From contig NC_037275.1 in NCBI RefSeq assembly GCF_000002425.4, positions 8,950,450-9,014,449 of the forward strand: a stretch of 64,000 nucleotides of DNA, read 5' to 3'. This document shows, one piece after another, positions 10,093 to 22,891 of this stretch (positions are counted from its first letter, which is position 1; every line of letters starts with the position of its first letter). The notes under the pieces were generated by a model. That model made no database searches. It saw nothing but the letters and a program-made list of their open reading frames with translations, and was not told the origin of the DNA. This DNA comes from Physcomitrium patens. Its lineage: Eukaryota > Streptophyta > Bryopsida > Funariales > Funariaceae. The position numbers and the translations under genes are program-made.

Positions 10093-10106
10093 TCCACCTC
10101 CTCTGA
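10093..10106 (-). other. E3 polypurine tract
   Basis: On the minus strand AGAGGAGGTGGATG directly precedes the 3' LTR, the expected site of plus-strand priming. Confidence 0.6.
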
Positions 10107-10154
10107 ACCTGTGCATCCTCCGGTATGCACCAATTTACCCAATTGCTGTTTGAT

Positions 10155-11855
10155 TCAGAATATATCTCCTACGTCTTTGTCCAGTTCGTCTTCGTCACCT
10201 TCACTATCCATATCACTTTCATCTTCTTGCTGCGGAATCTCTATACCTTCATTAAGGTCTTCCATATTCATCTCTGCGTGTCTTCGTTTAAATATTTTTA
10301 CTCGCTTCCCTGCAATTGGTATTTTCAATTTTGTACCATCTAACTCCCGTAATGAGTAAGTCGCATTATCATGAACAGTTGTTGTAACATATGGTCCAAA
10401 CCAAGGTTTTGAAAATTTCCGCAAAGTACTATGTTGATTATCCAGACTATTGTCATAAACAAGTACCCAGTCACCTTCCTCGATTGCTTTTGGTCTCAAT
10501 CAATGTTGCTTATCGAATCGCGTCTTGTTTTGTAACCTTGCTCTTTTTAACCTTTCCAATGCTATCTGGACATCTTCCGTTCTTTGCTCCAATTGTCGAA
10601 TCCTAATAGCCAAAAGTTCTTCTCTTGTCAATCCATCTTCCCATGGTAGCATACTCCAAGTAAGTACCTTTTCTTCAATCGGCATAATTGGTTTTTGACC
10701 TGTCATAAGTTCTACTAGCATATATCTTGTCATCGAACTATGTGTTGTTCGATCAGCCCATAATGCAAATGACAAAAGCCGTGGCTACTCTTTAACCTTC
10801 CTATTACAAGCTTTAACTAATGCTTTCACAATCGGCGGGTGACCGCGTTCGCTTTTTGCATTCCCTTCCGGATTATAAGCAGTAGTCAGTGATAGTTTAA
10901 CTCCACATCTTTCAAAGAACTTACGAGCTTCTTGTGCATTTAATTCTCCACGATCTGAAGTGATTTTTCCTACGCACCCGTAACGGCAAATGACATCTTC
11001 AAGCAAAAACCTATAAATCTCCTCTGTAGATTTTGTCCTCAATGCTCTTCCTTCTACTTGATTTGATAAATCTTCACGAGCTAAAACCAAATATCTCATC
11101 TGCCATAACCCAACCGGCATAATAACCAAATCAACAACCCATTTAAAATGAATAGCCAGAGGATACGTAGGATGAAGACCATCTCGATGTCAGATATTAG
11201 AATACGATTGACAGATTTCACATGACTCTACAAATGAGAGCACATCTCGATACATATTTTTCCACCAATATCGTTCCTTGAGTTTAGCAAAAGTAGCCCA
11301 GATTCTTCTATGCCCTGCCCATAAACTATCATGAAACTCCTTTAATAATTTTAGTTTTTCTTCCCTTTTGCCTATCACTCGTTGTGGCATCCCAATTCCT
11401 TTCTTTGGTCTCTTCCATAAGAATCCATCTCGAAGTAAAAATCCATATGCTTTTTTTCTTATTTGTTTGAATTTTTCTGTAGACCAATTCCCTTGCTTAG
11501 ACAAGGTATTCAAATAATGACCAATATTCAATAATTCTCCTTCATAAGGTTCTTCAAGAAATAGCTTGTCTTCTCTGTTGAGATTTGATATTGAATAGAA
11601 TTTCAATCCGACGTCATCAATGTCTTCAACCATTTCGTCCTCCCTCTCGTATCTTGCTCGAGATAGCATGTCTGCTACTAAATTGTCCTTTCTAGTGATA
11701 TGCTTAAATTCTGGATTTAGTGACTTAATATAAGCAATCCATCTCAACATTGCAATATCTGGCGTTGAACAGTTAATAATCATTCCAAGCAATGGCAAGG
11801 AATCTGTTTCAATTACTACTACTGCCCCAATCAAATAGTCCTTTTCAGCTTTCAT
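10155..11855 (-). pseudogene. E3 integrase and C-terminal pol (stops)
   Basis: The frame opens with the end of RNase H (VVIETDSLPLLGMI) and continues into an integrase zinc-binding region (end CEICQSY, near 11200), catalytic core and C-terminal domain. Catalytic residues are visible: Asp in LAREDLSNQVEG, Asp in TSDRGELNA and Glu in NPEGNAKSERG. Stops interrupt at 11190-11192, 10785-10787 and 10500-10502; the stop at 10155-10157 is probably the natural end. The C-terminal part (EEGDWVLVYDNSLDNQHS, WFGPYV) replaces a chromodomain, of which there is no sign. Confidence 0.85.
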
Positions 11856-11933
11856 AGCCGAAACGACTCCCCAAAGTTCTCTTTTGACTTGCGAATATGC
11901 ACGCTGACGAATACTTAAAACTTTAGCCCCAAA

Positions 11934-13640
11934 TCAAACTGCAAATCTACTCCCATTTGAATCATCTTGACCCACAGCCCATCCAACGGTAATTGGACTA
12001 GCGTCTACAGTAAGAATCACTGGTCTATTGCACTTATAATCAACCTTCCTCAATATTGGAGGTGACATCAATAATTTCTTCAATCTTTGCATTGCTTGAA
12101 TATGCCTTTCTCTCCATTCAAATTGGTAACCCTTGCGTAACAGTTCATATAATGGATCCGCTATGTGAGCAAAATGAGGGATCCAGATTCGATAAAACAT
12201 ACATGCATCCAAAAACCTGCGAACCTCTGTTAAAGAACCACAATCCTCTTTCATCCTTTCAATTGCATCAACTTTAGTCGGATCTGGTTTTCTTCCGTAA
12301 GATCCGCATAAATGTCCAACAATTACAACCTCTCGTACTCCAAATACGGACTTCATATCCGATAATGTAAGATGAACTTCTCCAAGCCGAGTTAAAATCT
12401 TTTCACAATCTTGTATATGATCAACAACATATCTGCGACACCCCCTCGTATCTAAAGTTTCATCCTTGTCTCCTTCTCTGCACCCTTTTATAAGAACATC
12501 ATCCAGAAAAGGCATAGTCTTTTCCGGAATAAAATCTCTCAATACCTTATTCATCTCATTCATCATATGCGCAACTGAGTTGGTCGCGCCTTGAGGAAGA
12601 GTGCACATTCTAACCAATCCAAGTGGTGTCCTCATTGTTGTCATATCTCTACTTCCTTCGGTAAGTTGAAATTGATCATAACCTGAATACAAATCACCCA
12701 TTGAATAGATCGCCCTTCCAGCAAACGCCTCAGCAAATTCATCCACAATAGGTCCAATTCCTGCATTCCTGACAGTTACAGCATTCACCGGCTGCATATC
12801 TTGAATAAACCGTAGTGACCCATTCTTCTTAGGTACCGTAAACCATCGACTAGAATACGGTGCAAATGAAGGTTTTAATATTTTCATCTTTATCTTTTCT
12901 TTCAATAGTTCGACCAATTTAGGTAAATGTGCCCTCGGTACTGGAATCGGTCTTAGATTCCAAGGTACATGCGGTACAATGAAGATAACCATAGGTGTTA
13001 TAATATTTGGATCCACACACCCAATTTCATGAGATTCGAAGGCAAACAATCTACCTTGTTTAGCCAACATCTTTTTGAAGCAAGTAATTTCCTCCAGCAA
13101 TAAAGAACCATCAGAACCAATCTTCAATTCTTCAAAAGTCTCTTCAGTAAACTGATGTCCAATACTCATTGGATCTCTTAAACTTGCTTCTTTTGATGTT
13201 TCTCCCATTTGTTCTTTAGAATCCTCTGGTAATGGTCCGGCAACAGGCTTTACCTTCTTATCTACCATTTTATATCTCGTCTCTACTGTGACTTCTGGTG
13301 CTTGAAAAGATTCAAGCATGGTATAAACCTCTCTGGAATGAACCTCAACAATCTTATCATTATCCCCTAATCCAATAGATGTAATCAATTCCAATGAATC
13401 TTCCAGCCCATTTTCTTCATAAACACCCAAAATCCTCTCATCATCTTGCAATGTACCTATCTTGCATAACTGTCCTTCAATATCATATAATCTTTTTCTT
13501 TCTTTTCTTTTAAAATCATCAACTTTTTTATACCTAATATTTCCATTCTCCAATATACCAATAAAACTCGCATCAAAGACACCTTCATCTCGCGAGAGTA
13601 CCTCCTCTTTTGTACCTCCATAATCTCGCTTTACAGTGGT
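11934..13640 (-). pseudogene. E3 reverse transcriptase and RNase H
   Basis: Pol N-terminal part in the -1 frame relative to gag-protease. It is open from about 13640, overlapping the gag stop, to a TGA at 11934-11936. RT motifs: VPKKNGSLRFIQDMQPVN, GDLYSGYDQFQL, LPQGATNSVAHMMNEM and the catalytic FLDD at 12498-12509, where most gypsy elements have YLDD or YVDD. RNase H starts at LTVDASPITVGWAVGQ. The start codon is not defined because expression is presumably by frameshift. Confidence 0.87.
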
Positions 13641-16003
13641 ACCTCCCCAAAATCCTTAAATCCTTCAACAATCTTTGGCAATGGTTTCTCCCTCAACCTA
13701 TCTCGATTCCGTTCATGGTTAGGAGGTACTGTTAGAAATTGTACAGCTTTCCTCCCATTTTCGCTCCGTACCCTTGCATAAGCAGAACCATTGTCAAGTA
13801 CCTTTGTTTCCATCCGTGTTGCCGTGATATAAGGTTGTCCTAAAATCAATGGATAAGACGTTGTATCTTGAACGAAGAAATGTTGCTCCGTCGCAACATC
13901 CCCAATCCGAATTTTGACATCTGGACAAGCTCCATATAATTCGCCTCGTGTGTTATTAGCTGCTCGTATTGCCCATCCATGTTCCATATCAATTGGCCAT
14001 TTTTGCTTCTTATAAAGATCTTTAGACATGAGATTTATTTCAGAACCATGGTCCACCAAGGCAACTATTGGTTCTTCTATATCTCCTACCTTCACCAATA
14101 CCTCAGTAGTTGCCGTTGCCCAATGCTTTCGAGTATAATGGCTCAAAGTTTCTATTTCCTTGTTACTAGAATCTTTGAAATGTACTCGCTGATTATACCC
14201 ATTCTTTTCATTTGTTGGTTTCTTGTAACCAATATCAACCTCTTCTTCATCTCTACATATTCTTGCATCAATAGCATGACTCATTCCAGTTTCGCTCATT
14301 AATTGCCTCTTTCGCTTAATGCTGTCAATGATAACATCATGAAACTCCTTCTTTGCAATTCCCAAGACTTCTTTCAATGTGAATTCCACCTTAGCATTTA
14401 ATATACGTTCTTCCAACACCCCTTTCAAATTTGTTGCCGCTTCAATATCAGAAAGTAGCTTATAAGCAATTGATTTGCCCTTATCTTTTGTCTCCGTTGT
14501 TTTTTCTCCCAATGATGCTGAGGTATCCTTTACAGGCAATTCTTGTGAAGCTGCCTCCCGAGCCTTGTCTCCTCGAGTTTGCCTCTTAAAAGAATTTCCT
14601 TCTCTAGTATCATCAAAATTTCCTCGTCTTTTTTCTTCCATTAAAGCTTCATGTTGGCTCTTAGCAATATATGCATGAACTGAAAGAGACTCAACAGGAT
14701 CCTTCCAATCTGTTCTTCCCCGTATTGTAGCTGCAGTTCTCAATAACGATTCTCGAGGTAATTTCCCTTCTTGCATTGTAGAAACGGCAGAAGCCCAAAA
14801 CTCACTAGTTTCCGTACTTCCACCAATTTCATCATCTACTCTAGCACCATAACTTGCACTTTCTCGTGCTACTGTTTCATGCTCTTTTAAGTAATCTTGA
14901 ACCAATGCTCTCATTCCTTCCTTGCCAAAATTGGTTTGAAGAAGATCCTCCCTATCTTTCAATGCTATCTTCCCATCTTTCCAGCAAATAATTCCCTGCC
15001 GTATCATATTATTAAATTCATTGCAATCTTTTCTAGTGTGTGAAGCATCATCACACCAAATGCATCTTTGTACATATTCTTGTTTTGAAACATTCTTCGA
15101 ATTGTTTGTAGAAGTATTCTCTTCAAGTCTTACTAATTTGATTTGAAGATCTCGCATTCCTCGTATAATTTCTTCCATCCTTATATCTGCTTTCTTTGAT
15201 AAGGATGTCGAAGGTTGAACTGTAGGCATTGTTGGTGGAGTTGTACGTACTGGAGCTTTGGATGCTTGTACTGTTTTCGGGATATTGCTCCTATCCTTCC
15301 TCCTTTCTCTTTTTGTAAGCAACCCCACCGCATCTTCAACGTTCTTCTACTTTATTGTCAATCCTTCATCTTCTTCTTTGTCTTCAAGAAGGAGTTCTAA
15401 TTTCCCTTACAATTCTCCATCAACAGCTTGAAGAAATAGATCAACTTTGTTCAGCTCCAATGTCAATTTTTCTACCTTCGATAATTGAGAGTACTGCCTC
15501 TCAAATTCCCTTAGTAGCTCTGTTGCTTGCAAATTCTTATTGGGCCGTTCAATCCATCCTAGAAACAGCTTCTTAGTAACGCGATCAGCATCTTCCAAGA
15601 AATATTCGTCTTTCAATGCATGTGAAAAATCTTCCCATGAATTCCCACAACGATCCGTAATCGATGTAATGTGGTTCCTTATCTCCGGTATCGTGGCAAG
15701 TCCAAATAGTGCAACCATTTTCTTCTCAGAAACCTGATTTAATTCCATTTCACGAACATAACATCTTAAATACCTTGAAATATTCCTCCCATCAAATTGA
15801 TCAATTTTATTGACCACTGCTTGCAATGCTTTGGTTGCCAAAGCTTCCTTTCGATCATTGCTTTGTTGTTGCTGCATTGACAATGAGAAGGCTTGAAACA
15901 AACTAGCAATAGACGGATCCATGTGCATACCTTGTCCTTTAGAAGACTCCCCACCAGAAACTTCTCCCAAAAATCCTTCAAAATTTTTATTTTCGTTTTC
16001 CAT
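13631..16003 (-). pseudogene. E3 gag-protease (two stops)
   Basis: Starts at ATG 16003 (MENENKNFEGFLG). Gag is interrupted by TAA at 15407-15409 and TAG at 15347-15349, then is open to 13631. A CCHC zinc knuckle CIWCDDASHTRKDC is present at about 15040-15085. The protease active site reads VDHGSEINLMS, with His where Asp-Thr/Ser-Gly is usual. LILGQPYITATRMETKVLD further on is the second conserved protease block. The protein ends just as the pol frame begins. Confidence 0.83.
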
Positions 16004-16052
16004 AAAAATAAAGATAAAATCAACCGAAATCCAATACCTTCTACCTCAAGCT

Positions 16053-16070
16053 TTCACGTCGGGTTCACCA
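16053..16070 (-). other. E3 primer binding site candidate
   Basis: On the minus strand TGGTGAACCCGACGTGAA starts 4 nt inside the 5' LTR. It begins with the TGG expected opposite a tRNA CCA end, but I cannot match the 18 nt to a particular plant tRNA. Confidence 0.5.
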
Positions 16071-16074
16071 CTTA

Positions 16075-17395
16075 TGTCGTATTATGTGCTTTCCTGCTCG
16101 AGAACGCGTCGAGCGTCTGGCTGTAGAAGGTAGTATGGAGATCCGCCGATAGTCAAGCAGTTTATCAGTTTTTACTGCTGGAATATAAACGACTGCAAGA
16201 ATACACCGTAAATCTTTACTGATGCCCTTCGACTGCTTGTCGAAGTCCTTTTTTTTTGCCCCAGCCGGTAGGTCTCTAGACGTTACAGAGAACCCCGAAC
16301 AACCCAAACTGTTAATCTTCAATACCCCTTTGTACTTACGATCTTGTATCCACTGACTGTCCTGTTAGATTAACCCAATAAATTTCATTCACTCCGCATA
16401 CTCAATCCTATAGACACCTCTTTAATCCTTCAATCACAGACGTAACTCGATTTTACAAAACAGTCAAGAGTATTCAAACCCACTTCATTTAAAAATCCCG
16501 ATTCACCATTACAACACTGACTTCAGCAGCGATTGCTTTAGTCGTCCCAAAACTCTACGAAGAAGAAAAATCCAAATTCTATGTCTTTCCTTCCCCAACC
16601 CGAAGCATGAAGCTTCTCTCTCTAATTCCCTTGATCTTCCAAAAACCTCCAATGAAAAACCGAACTGGTAACCTTGCAAAAGCTTGAAAACTCGCTCCCC
16701 CCCCGATTCCCCCCAAAAAAAAACCTTCCCCCCTCAAAACTATCCTCTGAATTTCTTCAATCTTCCGTCTTAGATCCGGAATTGGCTCCCACCTCAAGCT
16801 TGGATCCGAAATTGGCTCTTGCCGTCAAGCTTTCTCCTCCGTTTTTACCTTTAAGAAATCCATTTACCGAAAACAACGTTCCCTGAAACGGCACAGAGAC
16901 CAGGACAGCTTGAAACAGAATCGAATCCCGTAATCGGGACCACATTGAGTCGCCCGATCAATTCAGGTCCTATATTGGGAAAGATGCCCGTAGTAACCTG
17001 GATGTTCCCGTAATTGGGTCAAATTGGTCCTCGCGTCAAATTGGCTAAGACCCGTAGTAAGACCTGGATTTCCCGTAATTAGACTGCATTGGGTTGACCG
17101 GCCAATTCAGGTCTCATATTGGATAAGAGGACCCGGATTGGATTATCGAAATTGGATCCAATTGGCTCCTCGAACCCGTCATGTGAATTGGTCCTTCTCT
17201 TCCTGCTGACTCCCGTTATTGGAATCGAACGGAGCATTTCAGTATGCCCCGGCTGACTGTAACGGAGTGACTGAACCTGACCACTCAGTATTTGTACTGG
17301 AGTTGGTCGAAGCTCCCAATATTCGAGGTAATTGAATATTAATAAAATTCCCCTTTCTTTTTATTTTCACTGTATACTCGTGTTACAACACGACA
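16075..17395 (-). repeat. E3 5' LTR
   Basis: The 1321-bp right LTR, the same length as the left copy. Differences noticed are all C/T or G/A, about half of them at CpG. On its right side it abuts copia integrase sequence at 17396. Confidence 0.92.
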
Positions 17396-18120
17396 CCGTC
17401 TAATATTCATGCCTAAAATTTTGTACTTAAAGCATACTCATTGTTATATCTACAATGATGTAATTTGGTCTTTCATCAACTCCATTTTGTTATGGAGTGT
17501 AAAGAGTAGAAATTTATCTTATAATGTCTTGAATCTTTAAAAATTCATCAAAATTCTTTGTCATATATTCACATTTATTGTCTATATACAACATTTTGAT
17601 CTTGCACTTACATTGCTTCTCCTCAAGTGCATTTTATTCCATAGACCTTAAAAAACGCTCTTTTTTGGCATTAAAGATTTAAATCCATATCTTTCTTGAA
17701 AAATCATTAATAAATATGACAAAGTACCTTGATCCTCCAAATAATGACATCTTCATTGGTCCACAAACATCAGAATATACAATCTCCAATAATTTGCTAG
17801 TATGTGATGCAATTCCTTTTGAAAATGAAGTCTTTTATTATTTGCCTTAGATGTAACCTTTAAAAGCAAGTATCATGGCATTATAGATGAATTGACTAAG
17901 TTTAAAGCCACATAACATAGATTGGAGTTTTTTCATGCTTTTGGCATTAAAATGACTAAGTCATTGATATCAAATTCTAAACTTGTCTTGATTTTATAGA
18001 AACTTAACAAATGTAGCTATTTCGGTTCTATTTACTTTCTTACAATTGATGAAGTAAAGGTTGTAATTTCTTAAGCTTTTGACAATCTATTATTCATTCA
18101 ATGTCTTCACAAAACATCCA
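17396..18120 (-). pseudogene. Ty1/copia remnant: integrase core
   Basis: Continuation of the copia element beyond the E3 insertion. On the minus strand at about 17440-17530 the signature TPQQNGV is readable in the context STLYTPxQNGVDERPNYI, the integrase motif around the catalytic Glu. Upstream, at 17560-18000, come degenerate integrase and linker sequences with frame changes. Confidence 0.78.
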
Positions 18121-18580
18121 TTCATATGAAATTGAATCTTACAACTATATAATATAAATTTGTTTTTACCAAAAAGAGGTCTTTCTTCATCTTTGACACA
18201 TGTAAGACTTTCTTAAATCTGATCCTCTTCATTTGGTCTTTTAAATTAATCTCTCCCACAATGAAGCCAATTCCAATAGATTGCACTATATTATTTTCTG
18301 TCAACCAAAAATTTGTTATTGAAATTTCTTCATAAGTATAAAATGAACACTTATATGATATCATGTACTTAGTAGCACATGAATCTATAATCTACTTGGA
18401 CATGACAGCTATAAAAGATCCTTCACTTGCGATGAAAGTATAATCATCTCCACCAAAACTATCCTAACATTATTTGCATTCTCTCTATTTTCTTTCTTAG
18501 CCTTGTAATAATTCTTTAAAAAGTGACTTGGTTTTTTATAAATATAGTACTTTTTTATATTTCTTTTAAAATTATCTTAT
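18121..18580 (-). pseudogene. Ty1/copia remnant: protease and GAG-pre-integrase region
   Basis: The open stretch 18122-18364 reads ..FKKVLHVSKMKKDLFLVKT, the usual VLHVPxxxKNLLSV block between copia protease and integrase. The preceding residues (SYKCSFYTYEE) fit the protease C-terminal half. Stops and a weak active-site region show decay. Confidence 0.72.
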
Positions 18581-19234
18581 TAGTGAAAATAACTACCATT
18601 GCCTTGTCTTAAAAATAAAGCCAAATCATTACTTTGAAATTCATTTTCTTTTGTTTTGGTCACTTCATAGGCTAATCTTAACGTTATATAATTCATATTA
18701 AGCTCCTTCATTTTGATAGACTCCAATACCACAATGAAGTAGTTATAGGATTCTAAAAGACTCATAAATATTGTCAATACAATGTCTTTATTATTAACAG
18801 ACTTGTTAACAATTGCTACTTGCTTTGTAAGTACTTTTATCTTATTGACATGAGCTATGAGGTCATCTCCTTCTTCCATCTTTATTATTAAAAACTTCCT
18901 CCTTGTCCATAGAATGTTGGTAAGATTTCTACTCTCATAGATGTTACAAATAGTCTTCCATTCTTCCACTGATCCATTGCAAGCAATTATATATGAAAAG
19001 TTGGCATCATCCAAATTTGATGCAATTATATTAAAAACCTTTTTTTTTACAATATTTATACTCTTTCTTTACCTTGACATCAACATCATCACTTGAAGGC
19101 TCTTCACTTTCATCAATAATGTTTCAAAGGTCCAATGAAGCCAACAAAAGTTCTATTTTTTTCTTCAAATGGTAGAAATTGTCACTTCTAAACTTCTGAA
19201 TGATTCTCAAGCCCTCATTCTTATTTGAAGCCAT
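18580..19234 (-). pseudogene. Ty1/copia gag (UBN2 type)
   Basis: Copia gag begins at ATG 19234 (MASNKNEGLRIIQKF) and, after stops near 19120 and 19030, remains open over 18580-19014. That part carries the UBN2-type core: EEWKTICNIYES, RRKFLIIKMEEGDDLIAHVNK and SLLESYNYFIVVLE. It would form the particle shell. The zinc-knuckle part around 18530 is not recognisable. Confidence 0.83.
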
Positions 19235-20110
19235 CTCTAATGAAGAAATATATAAAAAAAAATCAAAAAAAGAGAAGATGTAGTTCTCTAAATAAACAAG
19301 GTCTTATTGCTTTAGAAGCCTAAAATACTTCTTTTGTGAATGAATTAGTGATTTCAGTCTTTAATCATTTTCAATTCTCACAAAAATACTTCTGATCTTA
19401 CAAATAACTTCTTATGATTATAATCAAACTTCTTAAAAAATTTAGTACACAAAAATACAATACTAGTACACTAATGATCTAACTCAACAAAGAAACACAA
19501 TATTAGTATTCTATAACATCATTCTAAGGTGATTGTTATCTTATAATATAATGAATGTAGTTAACAATAAGTAAGAACAAAACTATATTAACAATTAGAT
19601 ACAAAACAAGGTTTAGAAGATATTAAAACCTAACATCATCAACAACCATAGGATCTATGCTTTATAACAAAAAAGACTTCAAAGAACTTCAAAATTCACA
19701 ACTAAAAGTGAGTAGATTCATAACCTATTGAAGAAAAGAGAACTTTGAAGTCACCAAGACATAATATCAATAAGATTATTCACAAAGAAAGTATGAATTA
19801 AGATATCTCTCACTTCCAACATCCACTACTTATAGGTAGTGGTTGCTACCCTAATAGACAACTTCCATCATTTGATGAATACATCCATACAATATTCTAT
19901 TGAAACTATCCATAGCTATCTTATCTATTATAAGAATATGCCTTTAGCATATCTTCTATATCTTTAAGATCTTTTGTTTGTTCATCTATCTTATCTCTTA
20001 GCCTTCTTACATATTAAAAGTGAACCCTTTAACCAATAGCAACTTATCTATGGTAATATCCTCTACAATGTAACTTATTCTACTTTTACTTTTATTTACT
20101 TACTTTAACA
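19235..20110 (-). repeat. Copia 5' untranslated region and probable 5' LTR
   Basis: AT-rich sequence upstream of copia gag with no ORF. The outer end TGTTAAAGTAAG (reverse complement, 20099-20110) looks like an LTR start, so the LTR may span about 19690-20110. The inner border and the primer site were not found. Confidence 0.35.
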
Positions 20111-22030
20111 ATACGCCACATAATTAAATCATTTTTATGTCAAGCATTGGTTGTATTAGTTAAACACAGAATATTAATTGATTTTAATACAAAGATAAGT
20201 GAAGATATACAACCTTAAAAAACGATGAGATGTATCAACCTATAGGAAGTGTTATAAAAATGGCTTAATTTGGCCATCTACCTTGGTGGTTGGCTAACAT
20301 TTAATGAACAACTTGAATTAAGAACAATGACTTGGTGTTCATTTTCTTTGTGCACAGGGACAATAGCTCTCTTAGACACTGTTATCTTCCATCCATTGCA
20401 CTAGGACGGTGAGAAGACACAAATCTTATTGACAACTTTTGAGTGTTTGCACAAAAGAGTTGTTCCTTCGAAGAGAATTGTAGACACGCGTGCCTCCTTT
20501 CATGATCCAATCATCCAGGTAACAATGGCTATGGTCCGGTTGATCACCAAACCAGGCTTAATCATTGAGTTCCTGGACAAACAGATCTGGTGAAGGGAAT
20601 TGAGCTCCAGAAAAGGACCTCCATTGCAGCAATCATACTTCTTATGACAATCAAGGAAGAGCTAATAATCCCTAACATCAACGGGTGATCGCCGCATACA
20701 TCCTCCTTTCAATCCTCTAATTAACCAAGTCGCTAACACGGTGTTGCTACAGAACGAACGCCGTTTGAAGGACAGGCCATACTCATCAAGTTCAACATCA
20801 AACCTTCAAGTGCTCGGCCTGTTTATTGGCAGAGTTCAATACGTCTTGGTGTCTAGATGTAACAATAATTGGGTCACAATCATCAATCCTATGAACGTGA
20901 GCAATTGGACCCTTTGACAGGATTGCATTGTCCATGTGATCGACGATGCCGACCAAATCTATTTTCGATTTTTTATTAAAAAACTACAGTTATTTCTTAG
21001 CGTTCACTTGCTTCTAGGAGAGACGAACACTAGTGACATGTACTAGACGGCACTTGTGAGGATTGTCCAGTGGACAGAGATCCCAAGTAATGATTATTGA
21101 TGGTCGGCAAGAAAGGACGTGGATGCAACTAAGACTCTGAAACCGCCCGATATAAAATTTGTGTCAATAATGATCACTGGGTCCGTTTCCAGATTAAGGT
21201 TAGTGTCCTCCATAAATCCTCCCAAAGGCACATACATTTGTCGATGGAATGGAAAGAACTTGCATACGACCAATCCATATATGCACACGTTGTAATCTAC
21301 TCGTCTGCAGCAGTCAGCCACATAATTTCCCTTCTGTGGTGTAAGCAAAACGAAACATATGTAAAGGTCAAGACTTGAATTGGTGGTTCAACTTTCGAGT
21401 TTCTCACGGCGAAGCATTAGGGTGTCCATTGCGAAATCACGCAGTAAAAAATGATCTCTCGACGTGCATCCTCTGCGCTTAGTTGGATGCTAGTTCATGC
21501 CACGGTTGAACTCAGTGCACACGAGATATGGGTCCAAATAGAGAAGGTCCTCGTCTAAATCGACGAACTCTGGGAGAGCCTGCTGTCGGTGGAACATCAT
21601 CCGTCCTTGTGCTATCTACTTCACTACCATGCGTAGTGCCCTATAGATCAAGGTTGACAATTTAAGGTCTTCTGTGAACCAGTCAATAGAATGGCTGAAG
21701 TAAAGCATTACAGCGTGCTCATGCATGGAAGTGAATTGCTACCACTAAGGCATTATCCCAAATGGATAGATTCTTGTTTCCATGAAGCATTGCACATCTT
21801 CCTTGGCTTGAGCAATTGAGAATATCTTTCCAAAATTGCGTGGTTTATGGTTCCATGGGAAAGGGATGTCTAGATCTTCAGGTAGAGCTAGCCAAGATCC
21901 TATGCTTGCCTTAATCAACCGGCAGCTTGTTGCCTGTCTTGGTAATTGCGAAGGATTTTGCTGCATGTAGAGATTCATAACATGTTCCATCTGTTTTCCC
22001 GTTCAGATTCAAACTTGAATCTACAACTTG
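20111..22030 (-). pseudogene. Unidentified decayed gene fragments
   Basis: This stretch is less AT-rich than its left neighbour and resembles no transposon here. On the minus strand several protein-like pieces follow one another in changing frames: 21745-21990 (QLPRQATSCRLIKASIG, LALPEDLDIPFPWNHKP), 21094-21348 (LVVCKFFPFHRQMYVPLGG, DPVIIIDTNF), about 20800-20950 (DNAILSKGPIAHVHRIDD) and about 20480-20600. Together they suggest a once-continuous coding sequence broken by frameshifts and stops. I do not recognise the family and assign no function. It could instead be chance ORFs in unique DNA. Confidence 0.35.
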
Positions 22031-22891
22031 GGCATTTAGATCGACTTATTTTACTCTAACCGCCGGTTTCCTCATCCTGTCCCTTGAAGTATTCCAGAAC
22101 GCTAGCAACGATTCCATGATCAACACCTCAAAATGCCACTGACAGCCCACCGACCAAATAACCCAACACAAGCAACTCAGCTGTGAGCTGAATAACAACG
22201 AATTGATAGAAGAAGGAATTCAATCATAGAAAGTAACATCTCGGTGCAATTCTGAGAACCCATTCCAGTCGAATCCACTTCGCTCAGCAACGACACCAAC
22301 CGATCGACCAAAAGAGATCTAGTGAATAGCAAAGACTTGCAGAACCTACAGATATGGCTGGTCGGAGATGCTGCACGCTTCAACTGAGGATTGTGAACGA
22401 AAACACAACTACAACTTCACCATACAAGACCCCGAAACGCGGGTTTTACTATTCATGTCGCCCTTCACAGACATGCCATTACAGTGGTTACGCGCAGAAA
22501 CTAACCTCCATCGTCATCACTCGCTTGAGAAAACACACACTGAAGTCCTTCAAAGTTTCGAGTTAAGAAATCGTAAACTGTGAGGAGAAGCGATGCGTCT
22601 CGAATACATCTATGCGTGAACATTCCCATACTTTGAGACTCAGTTTATAATCGTACACATTCGCTTTCGGTGAGGAATGAGGAACATAAAGGGCTGGCAC
22701 TCTCACTTAAAATCCACGAAACGTATAGATTTTAGGTTCCACCCCCATCCTAACCCCTCAACCCTAAACCACTTGCTTTTCACTGTTCGATTCCAATCTT
22801 TGCATTTCTGCTGCGGTATTTCCACAGCCATAGCCACAGCCATGTGAGAATACTAGTCGTCGCTGCGTGAACGGAATCGTGTTCAGTCACC
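22031..22891 (+). other. Upstream region of the DG1-like gene
   Basis: Unique, non-repetitive sequence. Short ORFs on both strands (22177-22383 minus, 22354-22583 plus) look like shadows or remnants; none has a recognisable domain. The promoter and 5' UTR of the downstream gene should lie here; a TATA-like TTTATAATC occurs near 22645 but is unproven. Confidence 0.5.

Larger units (their letters stand above)
8772..17395 (-). mobile_element. E3: complete Ty3/gypsy element with 1321-bp LTRs
   Basis: Two LTRs of equal length (8772-10092 and 16075-17395), each beginning TGTCGT and ending ACGACA, bracket about 6 kb encoding gag, protease, RT, RNase H and integrase on the minus strand. A purine tract adjoins the 3' LTR and a primer-like site the 5' LTR. 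At least eight differences separate the LTRs by eye, all transitions. Flanks TCGT and CCGT suggest a 4-bp target duplication with one mismatch; a 5-bp one is not convincing. The element split the copia integrase. Six in-frame stops make it non-autonomous. The protein family differs from E1, E4 and the copia. Confidence 0.92.

Noticed and set aside
10155-16003. Claim that E3 stop codons prove C-to-T decay
   Set aside because: Every TGA, TAG or TAA can be reached by one transition from a sense codon, so this is not evidence by itself; only the LTR comparison is informative.
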